Below, piece after piece: positions 44,665 to 53,954 of a stretch of 64,000 nt of DNA. Positions within the stretch are counted from its first letter, which is position 1. Each line of letters opens with the position of its first letter. A program made the position numbers and the translations under genes. The notes below the pieces were generated by a model. That model was not told where the DNA came from and did no database searches. It saw only the letters and a program-made list of their open reading frames with translations. The stretch comes from JANLVJ01 sp031363945 (GTDB lineage Bacteria; Bacteroidota; Bacteroidia; Sphingobacteriales; Sphingobacteriaceae), in contig JANLVJ010000065.1 of assembly GCA_031363945.1 (NCBI GenBank), forward strand, positions 1 through 64,000. The letters run 5' to 3'.

Positions 44665-44784
44665 TTAAAAAAAAAGAAGAGCCGTGATTATTAGAATAAT
44701 CATCACCAGATACATGAGCAGGTCGGTACGGATATAATCTTTCCATTTATGGTATTCTCTGACAATCGGATTCTTTTTCAACAT
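44665..44784 (-). CDS. 39-residue single-helix membrane protein
   Basis: The frame codes for MLKKNPIVREYHKWKDYIRT, then one hydrophobic helix (LLMYLVMIILIITALLFF), and ends 17 bp before the exonuclease start, on the same strand. The charged amphipathic start and lone helix resemble small membrane regulators. Conservation would be needed to prove it is a gene; it is too short for most gene finders. Confidence 0.4.
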   Translation of the reverse strand: MLKKNPIVREYHKWKDYIRTDLLMYLVMIILIITALLFF

Positions 44785-44880
44785 AGAGGCATTAAAGGTC
44801 GTTACTAAATGGCGTAAATACAATTAACAGTCGGGCAAATGGTTTAGCCGGGTCTTTCTGTTAAGAATAAAAGTAAGTGC

Positions 44881-45489
44881 TTATCTTAACCTTAACAGAC
44901 TATCAAGCTTTGAGGCAGTAAAGTTCTTTTTTACAGGATGTATATTTTCCCAGTCATCATCGATATCACCCGCATAAATCAATATCATTTTTCCGTTTTT
45001 GTGCTGCAGGATATATGATACCGGGGTATACTGGTCATCAAATAGATTAGTAACGCGTAGCTTATCATCGGATAAATAGGGAAAAGTATAGCCCCGCTTC
45101 TCAGCCATAAGTTTCATATGGGGTAAATCATCTTTTGGGTAATTTTTTGGGTCATCTCCAAAAGGACTAATGGCAATCAGGGGATATCCCAGGGGCTTGT
45201 ATTTTTTATCAAGCGCAATAATCCGGCTTTCATAGGCCTGACAATATTCACAGGTATTTCTCATAAATACGATAACAATACCTTTGGCCGCCTTGAAATC
45301 AGTTAAAGACACGTTCTTACCATCATAATTTTTTAAACTAAAGTTGCGGATACTATCTCCCACACTATAAGACCCTCTTGCTTTTGAAGTAAGATCAGTT
45401 CGTGGCGCAACTACCTTATTCTGGGCACATGAAGGCAAAATGAAAAGTGAAAAAACCAATATACCCAGGTAAAAACTTCTCAGTTTCAT
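44881..45489 (-). CDS. Lipoprotein thioredoxin-fold redoxin
   Basis: A 202-residue protein from ATG 45489 with a lipoprotein signal (FSLFILPSCAQN; lipobox Cys at about residue 21). The AhpC/TSA-like thioredoxin fold follows (GDSIRNFSLKNYDGKNVSLT) with a CxxC site in FMRNTCEYCQAYESR and a cis-Pro region near TPVSYIL. It should be membrane-anchored in the periplasm and act as a thiol oxidoreductase or peroxiredoxin. Nearby ccm genes suggest, but do not prove, reduction of apocytochrome cysteines. The frame runs up to 45552, but that start would bury the signal peptide. Confidence 0.85.
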   Translation of the reverse strand: MKLRSFYLGILVFSLFILPSCAQNKVVAPRTDLTSKARGSYSVGDSIRNFSLKNYDGKNVSLTDFKAAKGIVIVFMRNTCEYCQAYESRIIALDKKYKPLGYPLIAISPFGDDPKNYPKDDLPHMKLMAEKRGYTFPYLSDDKLRVTNLFDDQYTPVSYILQHKNGKMILIYAGDIDDDWENIHPVKKNFTASKLDSLLRLR

Positions 45490-45579
45490 AGTTATTAGAT
45501 ATGTGTGATAAAATTGAAACATTTGAACGGGTGAAAGTTTACGGCAATTCATGTAAATTTAATTAAGAACTTCAACCAA

Positions 45580-46227
45580 ATGAAAATTTATTTATTGTTA
45601 GGTCTGACTTTCCTGATATCAGGGGTTAATTCAGGCTTTGTCCAGAAAATGGAAATGAGCAGACTCGAACTGACAAAAAAACACGTTTTTTACATCAGAG
45701 GGGCTGATTCAAGCGTAACTCTTAAAATTGATACCCTGATCATGCATGCAGGGGCCAGAATTGTGGCAATGGGAAAAAAGAATGTCATCATTATAGCAGG
45801 CTATGTTGAAACAGATAAAAAATGTTCTATCAGTGGTGATGACGGTAGAAATAATGGTACAAATTTCGACCTGAGAATGAATTTTGTCGGCTTAAATGGG
45901 TTGATCATCAATGCAGTAGGTAAAAATACTGTTGGCGGAAACCGCAGTTATCCAATGGGACACGGTGGTAATGTTACGATACATTATCTAGCCACTGGTT
46001 TAAAGCCTCAGATTAGTCAGCGTACTGCTGAGAATTATGTAATAGTAAATACCGATGGCGGAAAGGGAAGTATCAGCCCCAATACAGATATGGCAATTAT
46101 TCAGTCTCAGATAAGATCAGGCTCTACCCCCGGGCGGCCTTTAAGCGGTTTTCGTAATGGCACCATTTTTCAAGGTTCAGATGGGAATAACGGTAAAGTT
46201 AAACTGCAATCTGTAGAGCATCTCTGA
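45580..46227 (+). CDS. Exported Gly/Asn-rich beta-structured protein of unknown function
   Basis: A 215-residue protein with a signal peptide (MKIYLLLGLTFLISGVNSG). The rest is rich in Gly, Asn, Thr and short hydrophobic alternations (DTLIMHAGARIVAMGKKNVI), as in a parallel-beta or lamin-like sandwich. Repeated glycine turns (DGRNNGTN, GNNGKVKLQS) support this. It is divergent from the redoxin gene and convergent with mutS. I recognise no domain. Confidence 0.7.
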   Translation: MKIYLLLGLTFLISGVNSGFVQKMEMSRLELTKKHVFYIRGADSSVTLKIDTLIMHAGARIVAMGKKNVIIIAGYVETDKKCSISGDDGRNNGTNFDLRMNFVGLNGLIINAVGKNTVGGNRSYPMGHGGNVTIHYLATGLKPQISQRTAENYVIVNTDGGKGSISPNTDMAIIQSQIRSGSTPGRPLSGFRNGTIFQGSDGNNGKVKLQSVEHL

Positions 46228-46324
46228 AATCATTACCGGACGTATATTCTTCATGTCTGTGAAATTTTATTGAAAAAACAAATTACCGTTGAAAAAGCCA
46301 TTTTACTGATTAGGCAGCCCGAAA

Positions 46325-49063
46325 CTATAATTTAAACCATTCCTGCATTTCATGAAGCTTTATCAATGCTTCAATAGGTGTCAATGTATTAACGTCTAAA
46401 CCTTTAAGAGAATCCCGAATTTTAATAAGGAGTGGGTCATCAAGTGAAAACATACTAAGCTGAACAGCGCCTGTTGCAGGCCTTGCTAAACTTACCTGAG
46501 GCAACAGGCCAGAATTTTTAAAAAACCCAGTTACAGCACCTGCCTGATCTTTAAGGGTTTCATCCGCCTGATCTTTTAGCGTTTCATCTGCCTGCGGACT
46601 ACCGGACGGCAAATTTTTTTCAGAAGGCGATGTTGCACGTTGCAATTCCAGCTCTCGCAATACTTCAGCTGCCCGGCTTAAAACTAGGGCTGGCATACCG
46701 GCCATTTTTGCCACATGTATCCCAAAACTATGTGCTATACCGCCTGCGACGAGTTTACGTAAGAAGATGATTTTCTTATTGCTTTCTTTTACTGAAACAT
46801 TGAAATTATGGATACGATCGAATTGCTTCTCCATATCATTAAGCTCATGATAATGAGTAGCAAATAAGGTTTTTGCCCTGTAACGGGCATGCTCATGCAA
46901 GTATTCAGCAACAGACCAGGCGATTGAAATACCATCATAGGTACTGGTGCCACGACCGATTTCATCAAGCAGTACAAGGCTGCGATCTGATAAATTGTTT
47001 AAGATACTGGCCGTTTCATTCATTTCTACCATAAAGGTTGATTGCCCTGCTGATAAGTTGTCAGAAGCCCCTACCCTCGTAAATACCTTATCAACCAAGC
47101 CTATTTCAGCAGTATCTGCGGGCACAAAGCAACCAGCCTGAGCCATAATCACAATCAAAGCAACCTGTCTGAGTAAGGCTGATTTCCCGGCCATATTAGG
47201 GCCGGTTATCATCATAATTTGCTGGTTGTCGGGATCAAGCAATAAATCATTAGGTACATACTTATCACCAAGCGCAAGTTGCTTTTCAATCACAGCATGT
47301 CTTCCGGCCATGATTTTTAAAACCCTACCCGAATTGATTGATGGCCTGTTATAATTATTAGCAAGCGATATTGAAGCATAATTAAGCAACACATCAATTT
47401 CAGCCAGCACCTGAGCATTTAATTGAATCGGCCTGATATAGTCAAGCATATATTTCAGAAGCTCAACGTAGATACGTGATTCAATGACCGAAATTTTATC
47501 TTCAGCACCCAGAATTTTATCCTCGTAAATTTTTAGCTCTGGTGAGATATACCGCTCAGCATTGACAAGGGTCTGTTTTCTGATCCATTCTGCTGGTACC
47601 TTGGGGGTATTGGCATGGGTCACTTCAAAATAATATCCAAATACATTATTAAAATTAATTTTTAAGGTGCTTATCCCTGTGTTCAGGGCTTCTCGCTTTT
47701 GTATTTCGAACAGGTAATCTTTACCACTGAAAGCAATTTTACGAAGCTCATCAAGCTCTTCATCTATACCTTCTGCAATAACCCCACCTTTTGAAAGCAG
47801 CACAGGAGGTTCTTTAGACAAAGTTGTGAGTAATTTTTCCTGCAATTCAACGAGTGGGTCAAGCCTTAAAAACAAGACTTGCATGCTGCTACCTGAAAAT
47901 TCTTGATGAAGTGTTAAGATTTTGCCGATTGTCATCAAAGCAAAGCCGGCATGAAGCAAATCACGTGGCCCTGCTTTTTGCAGAGCAATTCTAGAAATCA
48001 GGCGTTCAAGGTCACCTACTGAATGTATAAGGTCTGACAGAGTACCCGCACTTTCTCGATGATCATAAAATGATTGTACTCTGTCAAGCCTTTCATTTAT
48101 TGCGGCTGCTTCTTTAAGTGGAAGAATCAGCCATTTTCTCAATAGCCTTGCCCCCATCGGTGAAACCGTTTGATCAAGCACATCAATCAAGGGTACTGCA
48201 CCCTCACTATTGGGATGAATTAATTCAAGATTGCGAACCGTAAACCTGTCAAGCCAGACATACTGATCTTCATCTATGCGCGAAATCGAGGAGATATGCG
48301 GAATGCGGGTATGTCTTGCCTCATGGATATAATGTAGGCAGGCTCCAGCAGCGATAGATGCCAGTTTTTTTTCTTCAAGGCCAAACCCCATCAGAGAGTT
48401 TACTTCAAAGTGTTTAAGTAAAGTCTCTCTGGCATATTCATGACCAAAAATCCAGTCGTCTTGTAAAAAAGGAATAATGCGGGCCCCATAAATTTCTGTC
48501 CAGCCGGTGTTATCTGCCTTTCTTAACAAAACTTCAGCAGGCCTGAAACTTTGTAGTAATTTATCGATATAGGCACTATTGCCTTCAGCAGCAATAAATT
48601 CACCAGTCGAAATATCTAAAAAAGCAATTCCAGTATGCTGATGCTCAATGTAAACAGCAGCCAGGTAATTGCTTGATTTTTGAACCAGGATATTGCTGCT
48701 ATATGCTACTCCAGGGCTAACGAGTTCAGTTACTCCCCTTTTTACAATTGTTTTTACATTTTTGGCATCTTCAAGTTGATCACAGATGGCCACTCTTAAA
48801 CCTGCCCGAACAAGTTTTGGCAGGTAGGTATCAAGAGAATGGTAAGGAAAACCTGCAAGTTCAATATAGGTAGCCGTTCCGTTTGCCCTTCGGGTTAAGA
48901 CAATACCCAGGATAGATGCAGCCCTTTTAGCATCTTCCCCAAAGGTTTCATAAAAATCGCCCACCCTGAATAATAACAGAGCATCAGGATAAGTGGCCTT
49001 TATTTTATTATACTGCCCCATCAGGGGTGTTTCTTTTACTTCTTTAACTGATAGTTTTGTCAA
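46325..49063 (-). CDS. mutS: DNA mismatch repair protein MutS
   Basis: A 912-residue ATPase that recognises mispairs. The mismatch-contact motif is LLFRVGDFYETFGEDA (Phe/Glu wedge near residue 38), followed by connector, lever and clamp domains. The ATPase has Walker A ITGPNMAGKSALLRQ (about 630), STFMVEMNETA, Walker B SLVLLDEIGRGTSTYDG and the ATHYHEL motif. The C-terminal extension (about 800-880) has a 24-bp tandem duplication (46542-46589) giving two ADETLKDQ copies. The start is TTG 49063; ATG 49021 (residue 15) is the alternative, but the preceding KEVKETPLM fits the family. Confidence 0.97.
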   Translation of the reverse strand: MTKLSVKEVKETPLMGQYNKIKATYPDALLLFRVGDFYETFGEDAKRAASILGIVLTRRANGTATYIELAGFPYHSLDTYLPKLVRAGLRVAICDQLEDAKNVKTIVKRGVTELVSPGVAYSSNILVQKSSNYLAAVYIEHQHTGIAFLDISTGEFIAAEGNSAYIDKLLQSFRPAEVLLRKADNTGWTEIYGARIIPFLQDDWIFGHEYARETLLKHFEVNSLMGFGLEEKKLASIAAGACLHYIHEARHTRIPHISSISRIDEDQYVWLDRFTVRNLELIHPNSEGAVPLIDVLDQTVSPMGARLLRKWLILPLKEAAAINERLDRVQSFYDHRESAGTLSDLIHSVGDLERLISRIALQKAGPRDLLHAGFALMTIGKILTLHQEFSGSSMQVLFLRLDPLVELQEKLLTTLSKEPPVLLSKGGVIAEGIDEELDELRKIAFSGKDYLFEIQKREALNTGISTLKINFNNVFGYYFEVTHANTPKVPAEWIRKQTLVNAERYISPELKIYEDKILGAEDKISVIESRIYVELLKYMLDYIRPIQLNAQVLAEIDVLLNYASISLANNYNRPSINSGRVLKIMAGRHAVIEKQLALGDKYVPNDLLLDPDNQQIMMITGPNMAGKSALLRQVALIVIMAQAGCFVPADTAEIGLVDKVFTRVGASDNLSAGQSTFMVEMNETASILNNLSDRSLVLLDEIGRGTSTYDGISIAWSVAEYLHEHARYRAKTLFATHYHELNDMEKQFDRIHNFNVSVKESNKKIIFLRKLVAGGIAHSFGIHVAKMAGMPALVLSRAAEVLRELELQRATSPSEKNLPSGSPQADETLKDQADETLKDQAGAVTGFFKNSGLLPQVSLARPATGAVQLSMFSLDDPLLIKIRDSLKGLDVNTLTPIEALIKLHEMQEWFKL

Positions 49064-49152
49064 ACCTGGGCTAATATTAACAGCCGAAAATAAACAATAC
49101 TTAACCTATATCGAATAGCTTAAATTCGCGGTTTTTTATTGAATATAAAAAT

Positions 49153-49713
49153 ATGGCTGCAAACACTGACAGTAATCTGATGATAAAACTTTCGACACAA
49201 GAATTAAACCGTATTAATACAGCAGAATTTCAGGAAATGAAAAAATTTCCAATTGTGCTGGTACTTGACAATGTTCGAAGCATGCATAACATTGGTTCAG
49301 CATTCAGAACTGCAGATGCATTCGCGATCACAAAAATCTGTCTTTGTGGTATTACGGCCCAACCGCCGCATAGAGAAATAGATAAAACTGCTTTAGGAGC
49401 TACAAATTCGGTAAAATGGGAATACTTTGAACATACAACTGCCGCCATCAGGCAACTTAAAGATGATAGTTACCAGGTTTGGGCAATAGAGCAACTTCAA
49501 ACCAGCCAGAACTTGCAGGAATTTGAACCACAATCAGGAGTAAAATATGCCCTGGTATTTGGCAATGAGGTAAACGGTGTTTCAGATGAAGCACTTGCTG
49601 AATGTATCGGCGGTATAGAAATACCACAGTTTGGCACCAAACATTCTTTTAACATTGTAATAAGTATAGGGATTGTCGTCTGGGATTTTTTTTCAAAGCT
49701 AAAGTTTCATTAA
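49153..49713 (+). CDS. TrmH-family (SpoU) RNA 2'-O-methyltransferase
   Basis: A 186-residue SPOUT enzyme with the trefoil-knot motifs: motif 1 LVLDNVRSMHNIGSAFRTAD (Asn and Arg), motif 2 YALVFGNEVNGVSDEALAEC and motif 3 IEIPQFGTKHSFNIVISIGI. Such enzymes transfer a methyl group from S-adenosylmethionine to a ribose of tRNA or rRNA; the target cannot be read from the sequence. It is divergent from mutS (89-bp gap). Confidence 0.9.
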   Translation: MAANTDSNLMIKLSTQELNRINTAEFQEMKKFPIVLVLDNVRSMHNIGSAFRTADAFAITKICLCGITAQPPHREIDKTALGATNSVKWEYFEHTTAAIRQLKDDSYQVWAIEQLQTSQNLQEFEPQSGVKYALVFGNEVNGVSDEALAECIGGIEIPQFGTKHSFNIVISIGIVVWDFFSKLKFH

Positions 49714-49733
49714 ATTCGTTTAACCGCTCATGC

Positions 49734-50399
49734 ATGTCAGACACCCCCTTATCTAAAAAGCTTCAGATAAAAACCGGATTCCGGATTTTACTACTGAATG
49801 CCCCAGCCGAATTCGAGGAATGGCTGCAACCGCTACCATCTGAGGCAGTTTTTGAACTTCACCCATCAGGAAAATATGATCTGGCATTACTGTTTGCTTC
49901 AAACAGAGCTGATCTTGAGCATCAGGCACATATTTTATTAAATCACCTTAAACCTGGAAAACTCTTTTGGGTTGCTTTTCCCAAAAAAAGCTCAGGAATA
50001 CCGACTGAACTCGGCATGAATCAAGGATGGGAATCTTTAAATGCCAGAGGCTTACAGAGTGTTTCAATTATCTCTATCAGTGAAGACTGGTCAGCTATGC
50101 GATTTAAACCATTAGAAGATGGCTTAGATGTGGAAACTTTCAACCGATCGGGCAGACAAAATGTTTTCTCTGAATTTATTGATCTGAATAACAAGAAAAT
50201 AAATTTTCCACCTGACCTTGAACTGGCTTTTGTAGCTTATCCAGAAGCTCTTGAAAAATTTGGACGCCTCTCATTCACAAATAAAAAAGAATATATGGTC
50301 TGGATTCTCACGTCAAAAAGCCATGATACCAGGCGTGACCGAATTCAAAAAACCCTAGAAAAATTACGTGCAGGGAAGAAACATCCTTCAGAGAAATAA
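49734..50399 (+). CDS. DUF3052-like protein with YdeI/OmpD-associated C-terminus
   Basis: A 221-residue cytoplasmic protein. The N-terminal part (about 8-125: KLQIKTGFRILLLNAPAEFE, FWVAFPKKSSGIPTELGMNQ, ISEDWSAMRFKP) resembles the DUF3052 family. The C-terminal part (about 150-215: FPPDLELAFVAYPEALEKFG, MVWILTSKSHDTRRDRIQK) matches the helical YdeI/OmpD-associated domain. Function unknown. It follows the methyltransferase by 20 bp. Confidence 0.75.
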   Translation: MSDTPLSKKLQIKTGFRILLLNAPAEFEEWLQPLPSEAVFELHPSGKYDLALLFASNRADLEHQAHILLNHLKPGKLFWVAFPKKSSGIPTELGMNQGWESLNARGLQSVSIISISEDWSAMRFKPLEDGLDVETFNRSGRQNVFSEFIDLNNKKINFPPDLELAFVAYPEALEKFGRLSFTNKKEYMVWILTSKSHDTRRDRIQKTLEKLRAGKKHPSEK

Positions 50400-50418
50400 T
50401 TTTTGCTATCTTTAACAC

Positions 50419-50516
50419 GGGGTAAGTCTTATACGACCAGCTCCCCTTGAACTCCCCCAGGTTCGGAAGAAAGCAAGGGTAAAGGGTTGTAGCGGTGCGA
50501 TATAAGGGGCTTGCCC
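50419..50516 (+). ncRNA. ffs: Signal recognition particle RNA, small bacterial type (4.5S)
   Basis: The hairpin RNA carries the universally conserved SRP apical region (CCCAGGTTCGGAAGAAAGCA) with the GGAA tetraloop-type turn and asymmetric loop that bind Ffh. The ends GGGTAAG-CTTATA and TATAAGGGGCTTGCCC pair into the basal stem. Seven T (50517-50523) end it. A TATCTTTA -7 box (50407-50414) lies 5 bp before the predicted first base. The RNA works with Ffh in co-translational membrane targeting. Confidence 0.85.
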
Positions 50517-50523
50517 TTTTTTT

Positions 50524-50841
50524 CTATTTCCTGATTTTATTCCGGATACGTCTAATTCGGGAAATTTATTTAAGGATATCTACCAGTCACCCATTCTTTA
50601 TCCGGCTCATCTTAGTATTTAAATCTGATTTATTCAATTAGAGATTTAACCAATCAGCGGAATTATTTTTTTAACTCTATTTCAAAATTGCCCACTAAGA
50701 CCAGTATCCTTCATAATACCGCATATAGAACAACTATTAATTACCCGCCTTTAGCGATACTTTTAAATTTATAGTGTTTGAGAGGATAAATCAAACAAAA
50801 TAGATGTTTAAACATTATATGTTTGATAACTTTTAAATATA
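50524..50841. promoter_or_regulatory. Leader of the 50842 gene with four spaced TGTTTRA-type half-sites
   Basis: The first about 250 bp show nothing recognisable. From 50775 to 50826 four related half-sites stand 14-16 bp apart: TGTTTGA (50775), TCAAACA (50791), the palindrome TGTTTAAACA (50805) and TGTTTGA (50820). The first two form an inverted repeat with a 9-bp spacer. This looks like an operator cluster just before the ATG. The regulator is unknown. Confidence 0.35.
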
Positions 50842-51207
50842 ATGACGACTTCAAAAAATAATATACTCGCAGCCTCTTCACTAATCATACTTAGCTTATT
50901 TGCCTTTAAAGGAAAAAAAGAAAAACCAATGGTCTTGGGCACTGACCTCCGGTGGAAGACCGAAGTAAGCTATGACCAGCACGCAAATGTTTCTGGGTAT
51001 GTGGTTCACAACAATAAATTAACTGAACTGCTTATCTTTAATGCTGACAATGCTGGTCTGAAATCACTTTTACATACTGTCTCTACTATTGGAAATCCGG
51101 TGAAACGCATTGTTATAGAAAAGGCGGCAGGTCTAGCACAAGAACAGCAGATAATAAACCTGAAGAGAAAGTTTCCTCAGGCAACTATACTGATTGCTAC
51201 CCAGTAA
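50842..51207 (+). CDS. Small protein of unknown function with N-terminal hydrophobic segment
   Basis: A 121-residue protein. Residues 8-22 (ILAASSLIILSLFAFKG) form a signal or anchor followed by a lysine cluster. The rest (about 30-121) appears alpha/beta, with a DLRWKTEVSYDQHANVSGY block and a basic helix near the end (QQIINLKRKFPQATILIATQ). No family recognised. It is preceded by an unusual cluster of half-sites and followed by a terminator, so it forms its own transcription unit. Confidence 0.6.
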   Translation: MTTSKNNILAASSLIILSLFAFKGKKEKPMVLGTDLRWKTEVSYDQHANVSGYVVHNNKLTELLIFNADNAGLKSLLHTVSTIGNPVKRIVIEKAAGLAQEQQIINLKRKFPQATILIATQ

Positions 51208-51276
51208 TAACGCTGATATAGAGTTTATTTCAAACAGTTTATAAATTGAGTTTACACATCAGGAAAGAGCATTAAT

Positions 51277-51311
51277 ACCCGTAATGAAATACGTCTTTTC
51301 GGGTTTTTTTC
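51277..51311 (+). terminator. Terminator of the 50842 gene
   Basis: ACCCG pairs with CGGGT, with further AAA/TTT pairing inside, followed by a run of seven T at 51304-51310. It is 70 bp after the stop codon. Confidence 0.65.
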
Positions 51312-51429
51312 TTTAAATGAGCCTCATTCACAAGAGGCACTAAAACTGTGCTCAACAAAAAAAATCAAAATAGATTGAAGCATGACAGATTCTGAGCAAT
51401 AAAAATATCTTTGTTGTATCCAATCTATT

Positions 51430-53493
51430 ATGACAGAACCTACAAAAGAATTTAAGCCGTACGTACCAGCTGAAGTCAGCATGGCAGAATTCACATTAAA
51501 GGCAATTATACTGGGCTGTATTGCAGGAATAATCTTTGGTGCCTCGACCGTATACCTGGCCTTGAAAGCCGGGCTCACCGTTTCGGCTTCAATTCCCATA
51601 GCTGTCGTAGCCATATTTATTGGTAAGAAATTATTCAAAACGACCATTCTCGAAAATAATATCATCCAGACAACTGGTTCTGCAGGTGAAACAATCGCTG
51701 GGGGGGTAGTTTTCACGTTACCTGGGTTTCTATTTTTATCGTCAGGAGTGAACGGAGCGAGTGTCGGAGCCCCGTATTTTACATATATAACTATCTTTAC
51801 ATTAGCTGTTTTAGGTGGATTTCTTGGCACGCTAATGATGGTGCCCCTGCGCCGTTCCTTAATCGTTAAAGAACACCTGAACCTACCCTATCCTGAAGGT
51901 ACAGCATGTGCTTCAGTACTTATTGCAGGGGAAAAAGGCGGAAATGTCGCTAAAACTGCTTTTAAGGGGCTGGGAATTGCATTTTTATATGCCTTTTTGC
52001 AAAAAATCATACATCTGGTTGCTGAAACTCCTGCATATGTCACTGCCCAAGCCAATAAATACCTGCCATCTGCGACAGTTAATGCTGATATAACCCCAGA
52101 ATATATGGGTTTGGGATATATAATAGGTCCAAGAATTGCGGGGATACTTTGTGCCGGCGGAGTGCTAGCCTGGCTAGGATTAATTCCGCTGATAAGTACC
52201 CTTGTACCTCATGAAATTATCGCGGCCCAGTTGGTCAAACTTGGTTATATGAAAAGTGTGCTCATACCAGGTGGGCCAGGTGGATGGATTCCTGCAACCA
52301 AAGAATTTATGGATCTGCCTGGTGCAATCTACAAAGCCTATATCAAACAGATTGGTGCTGGTGCTGTAGCTGCTGGTGGGTTTATCACCTTGATAAAGAC
52401 CATTCCAACGATTGTTGAATCGTTAAAAGAAAGTTTTAATTCAATGAATGATAAAGCCGCTAATGCTGGCAGAAAAAGAACTGAAAAAGATCTTTCATTC
52501 AAGGTCGTTATTATTGGTTCAGTTATTCTGGTAATCTTACTGGTATTGCTACCACAAATACCATCAGCGGGTGGGTTTGGTGGCAAACTATTACTGGGCC
52601 TGCTGATCATGGTGTTTGGGTTTCTTTTTGTAACCGTGTCAAGCCGTATTGTTGGTCTGATCGGTACAAGCTCTAACCCAATTTCAGGAATGACCATTGC
52701 CACCATTATGGGTACCTGTCTTGTATTTATAGCCTTCGGTATGGTTGGTAAATCATATGAGCCCATTGTTCTTGTTGTCGGAGGAATTATCTGTATTGCT
52801 GCTGCCAATGCTGGTGGCACCTCTCAGGATCTTAAAACCGGTTATATTGTTGGTGCAACACCTAAGAGCCAGCAACTTGCCCTTATCATCGGTGCAGTAG
52901 TTTCATCAATTGTAATTGGACTTACTGTAACCGTGCTTGACCACCCAACGAAAGATATGGTAGCCAAGGGTATTATGCACGGAATAGGAAGTGATCGCTA
53001 TCCGGCACCACAGGGAACTTTAATGGCCACACTTATCAGAGGCTTTCTGTCATTTAACTTAGACTGGCAATTTGTACTGGTCGGTGCAGTACTTTCTGTT
53101 TTTATGGAAATGTGTCAGGTTAATTCTTTAAACTTTGCTGTAGGTGCTTACCTGCCGCTCTCTACTACCTTACCAATTTTCGCCGGCGGCATGATTAAAG
53201 CAATCGTACAGCGTAAAGAAAAAAATAAGAAGAAAAGCCTTGAAGAAGAAGAATTAAGCAATGGTAATCTATATGCCACAGGTCTTGTCGCAGGAGGGGC
53301 ACTTGCTGGTGTAATCGTTGCTTTCTTACTGGTCAATGATGATATAAATCATTGGATTGATAAGATAAGTCTTGATAAACCAATCAGTAACCTGCTGGGT
53401 AATGGAATTTATCAATTGATTGGTGTTGCCTTCTTTGCTGGTATGGGTCTGCTACTATACAGACAGGCATGCAAAAAAACTGCAATCGAGTAG
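51430..53493 (+). CDS. OPT-family oligopeptide transporter
   Basis: A 687-residue polytopic membrane protein (about 15-16 helices). It starts with EFTLKAIILGCIAGIIFGAS, and conserved segments are NIIQTTGSAGETIAGGVVFT, YPEGTACASVLIAGEKGG and the NAGGTSQDLKTGYIVGATP motif near residue 457. OPT proteins import peptides, or metal chelates in the yellow-stripe branch, with protons. A charged loop with KEKNKKKSLEEEELS lies at about 596-615. It stands alone after a terminator. Confidence 0.92.
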   Translation: MTEPTKEFKPYVPAEVSMAEFTLKAIILGCIAGIIFGASTVYLALKAGLTVSASIPIAVVAIFIGKKLFKTTILENNIIQTTGSAGETIAGGVVFTLPGFLFLSSGVNGASVGAPYFTYITIFTLAVLGGFLGTLMMVPLRRSLIVKEHLNLPYPEGTACASVLIAGEKGGNVAKTAFKGLGIAFLYAFLQKIIHLVAETPAYVTAQANKYLPSATVNADITPEYMGLGYIIGPRIAGILCAGGVLAWLGLIPLISTLVPHEIIAAQLVKLGYMKSVLIPGGPGGWIPATKEFMDLPGAIYKAYIKQIGAGAVAAGGFITLIKTIPTIVESLKESFNSMNDKAANAGRKRTEKDLSFKVVIIGSVILVILLVLLPQIPSAGGFGGKLLLGLLIMVFGFLFVTVSSRIVGLIGTSSNPISGMTIATIMGTCLVFIAFGMVGKSYEPIVLVVGGIICIAAANAGGTSQDLKTGYIVGATPKSQQLALIIGAVVSSIVIGLTVTVLDHPTKDMVAKGIMHGIGSDRYPAPQGTLMATLIRGFLSFNLDWQFVLVGAVLSVFMEMCQVNSLNFAVGAYLPLSTTLPIFAGGMIKAIVQRKEKNKKKSLEEEELSNGNLYATGLVAGGALAGVIVAFLLVNDDINHWIDKISLDKPISNLLGNGIYQLIGVAFFAGMGLLLYRQACKKTAIE

Positions 53494-53592
53494 AATTATA
53501 AAAGTTTGTTTGAGGCCTCGCCTGGTAGAAATGTTTACTCAGGAAAGATCTAGACAGGGGTTAAATAAATTTTTAGTGAGACATGAACAGAA

Positions 53593-53814
53593 CTAAGACT
53601 CCCAGTATTTTCTACGTACAGATTTTACATAATTTCTGAAATCAAGAACAAACGCAGCAAAAAAATAAAAAATAATCGGGAAACCTACCGATAAAAAACT
53701 GAGGTAAATGAAGAAAATCCTCAATTTAAGAATTGAAATATTGAATTTAGAACCAATATAAGCACAAACTCCAAAAGATTTTTGTTCGAAAAAAACCAAG
53801 ATGCGCTGCACCAT
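53593..53814 (-). CDS. PspC-domain small membrane protein
   Basis: From ATG 53814 the protein has 73 residues. A short start VQRILVFFEQKSFGVCAYIG is followed by SKFNISILKLRIFFIYLSF and a second hydrophobic part (VGFPIIFYFFAAFVLDF), as in PspC-domain proteins of Bacteroidota. A basic tail (YVKSVRRKYW) ends it. PspC takes part in the envelope stress (phage shock) response. The longer frame to 53883 adds a non-homologous leader and is not preferred. Confidence 0.75.
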   Translation of the reverse strand: MVQRILVFFEQKSFGVCAYIGSKFNISILKLRIFFIYLSFLSVGFPIIFYFFAAFVLDFRNYVKSVRRKYWES

Positions 53815-53954
53815 ATTGATTGGTATTAAATAGTCAATTGGTAAATTACGAATAATCGCTGAATCAAAAGATATTTTTAACACTATTTGCTTGATAACAA
53901 ATCAAATACCATAATTTATTTATGCGTCTGAGATCTACCCGAGCCAACTAGATT

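Noticed and set aside
51324..51830. 168-codon minus-strand frame over the OPT transporter start
   Set aside because: Pro/Ile/Met-rich composition typical of antisense to membrane-protein codons; the plus-strand gene is certain.
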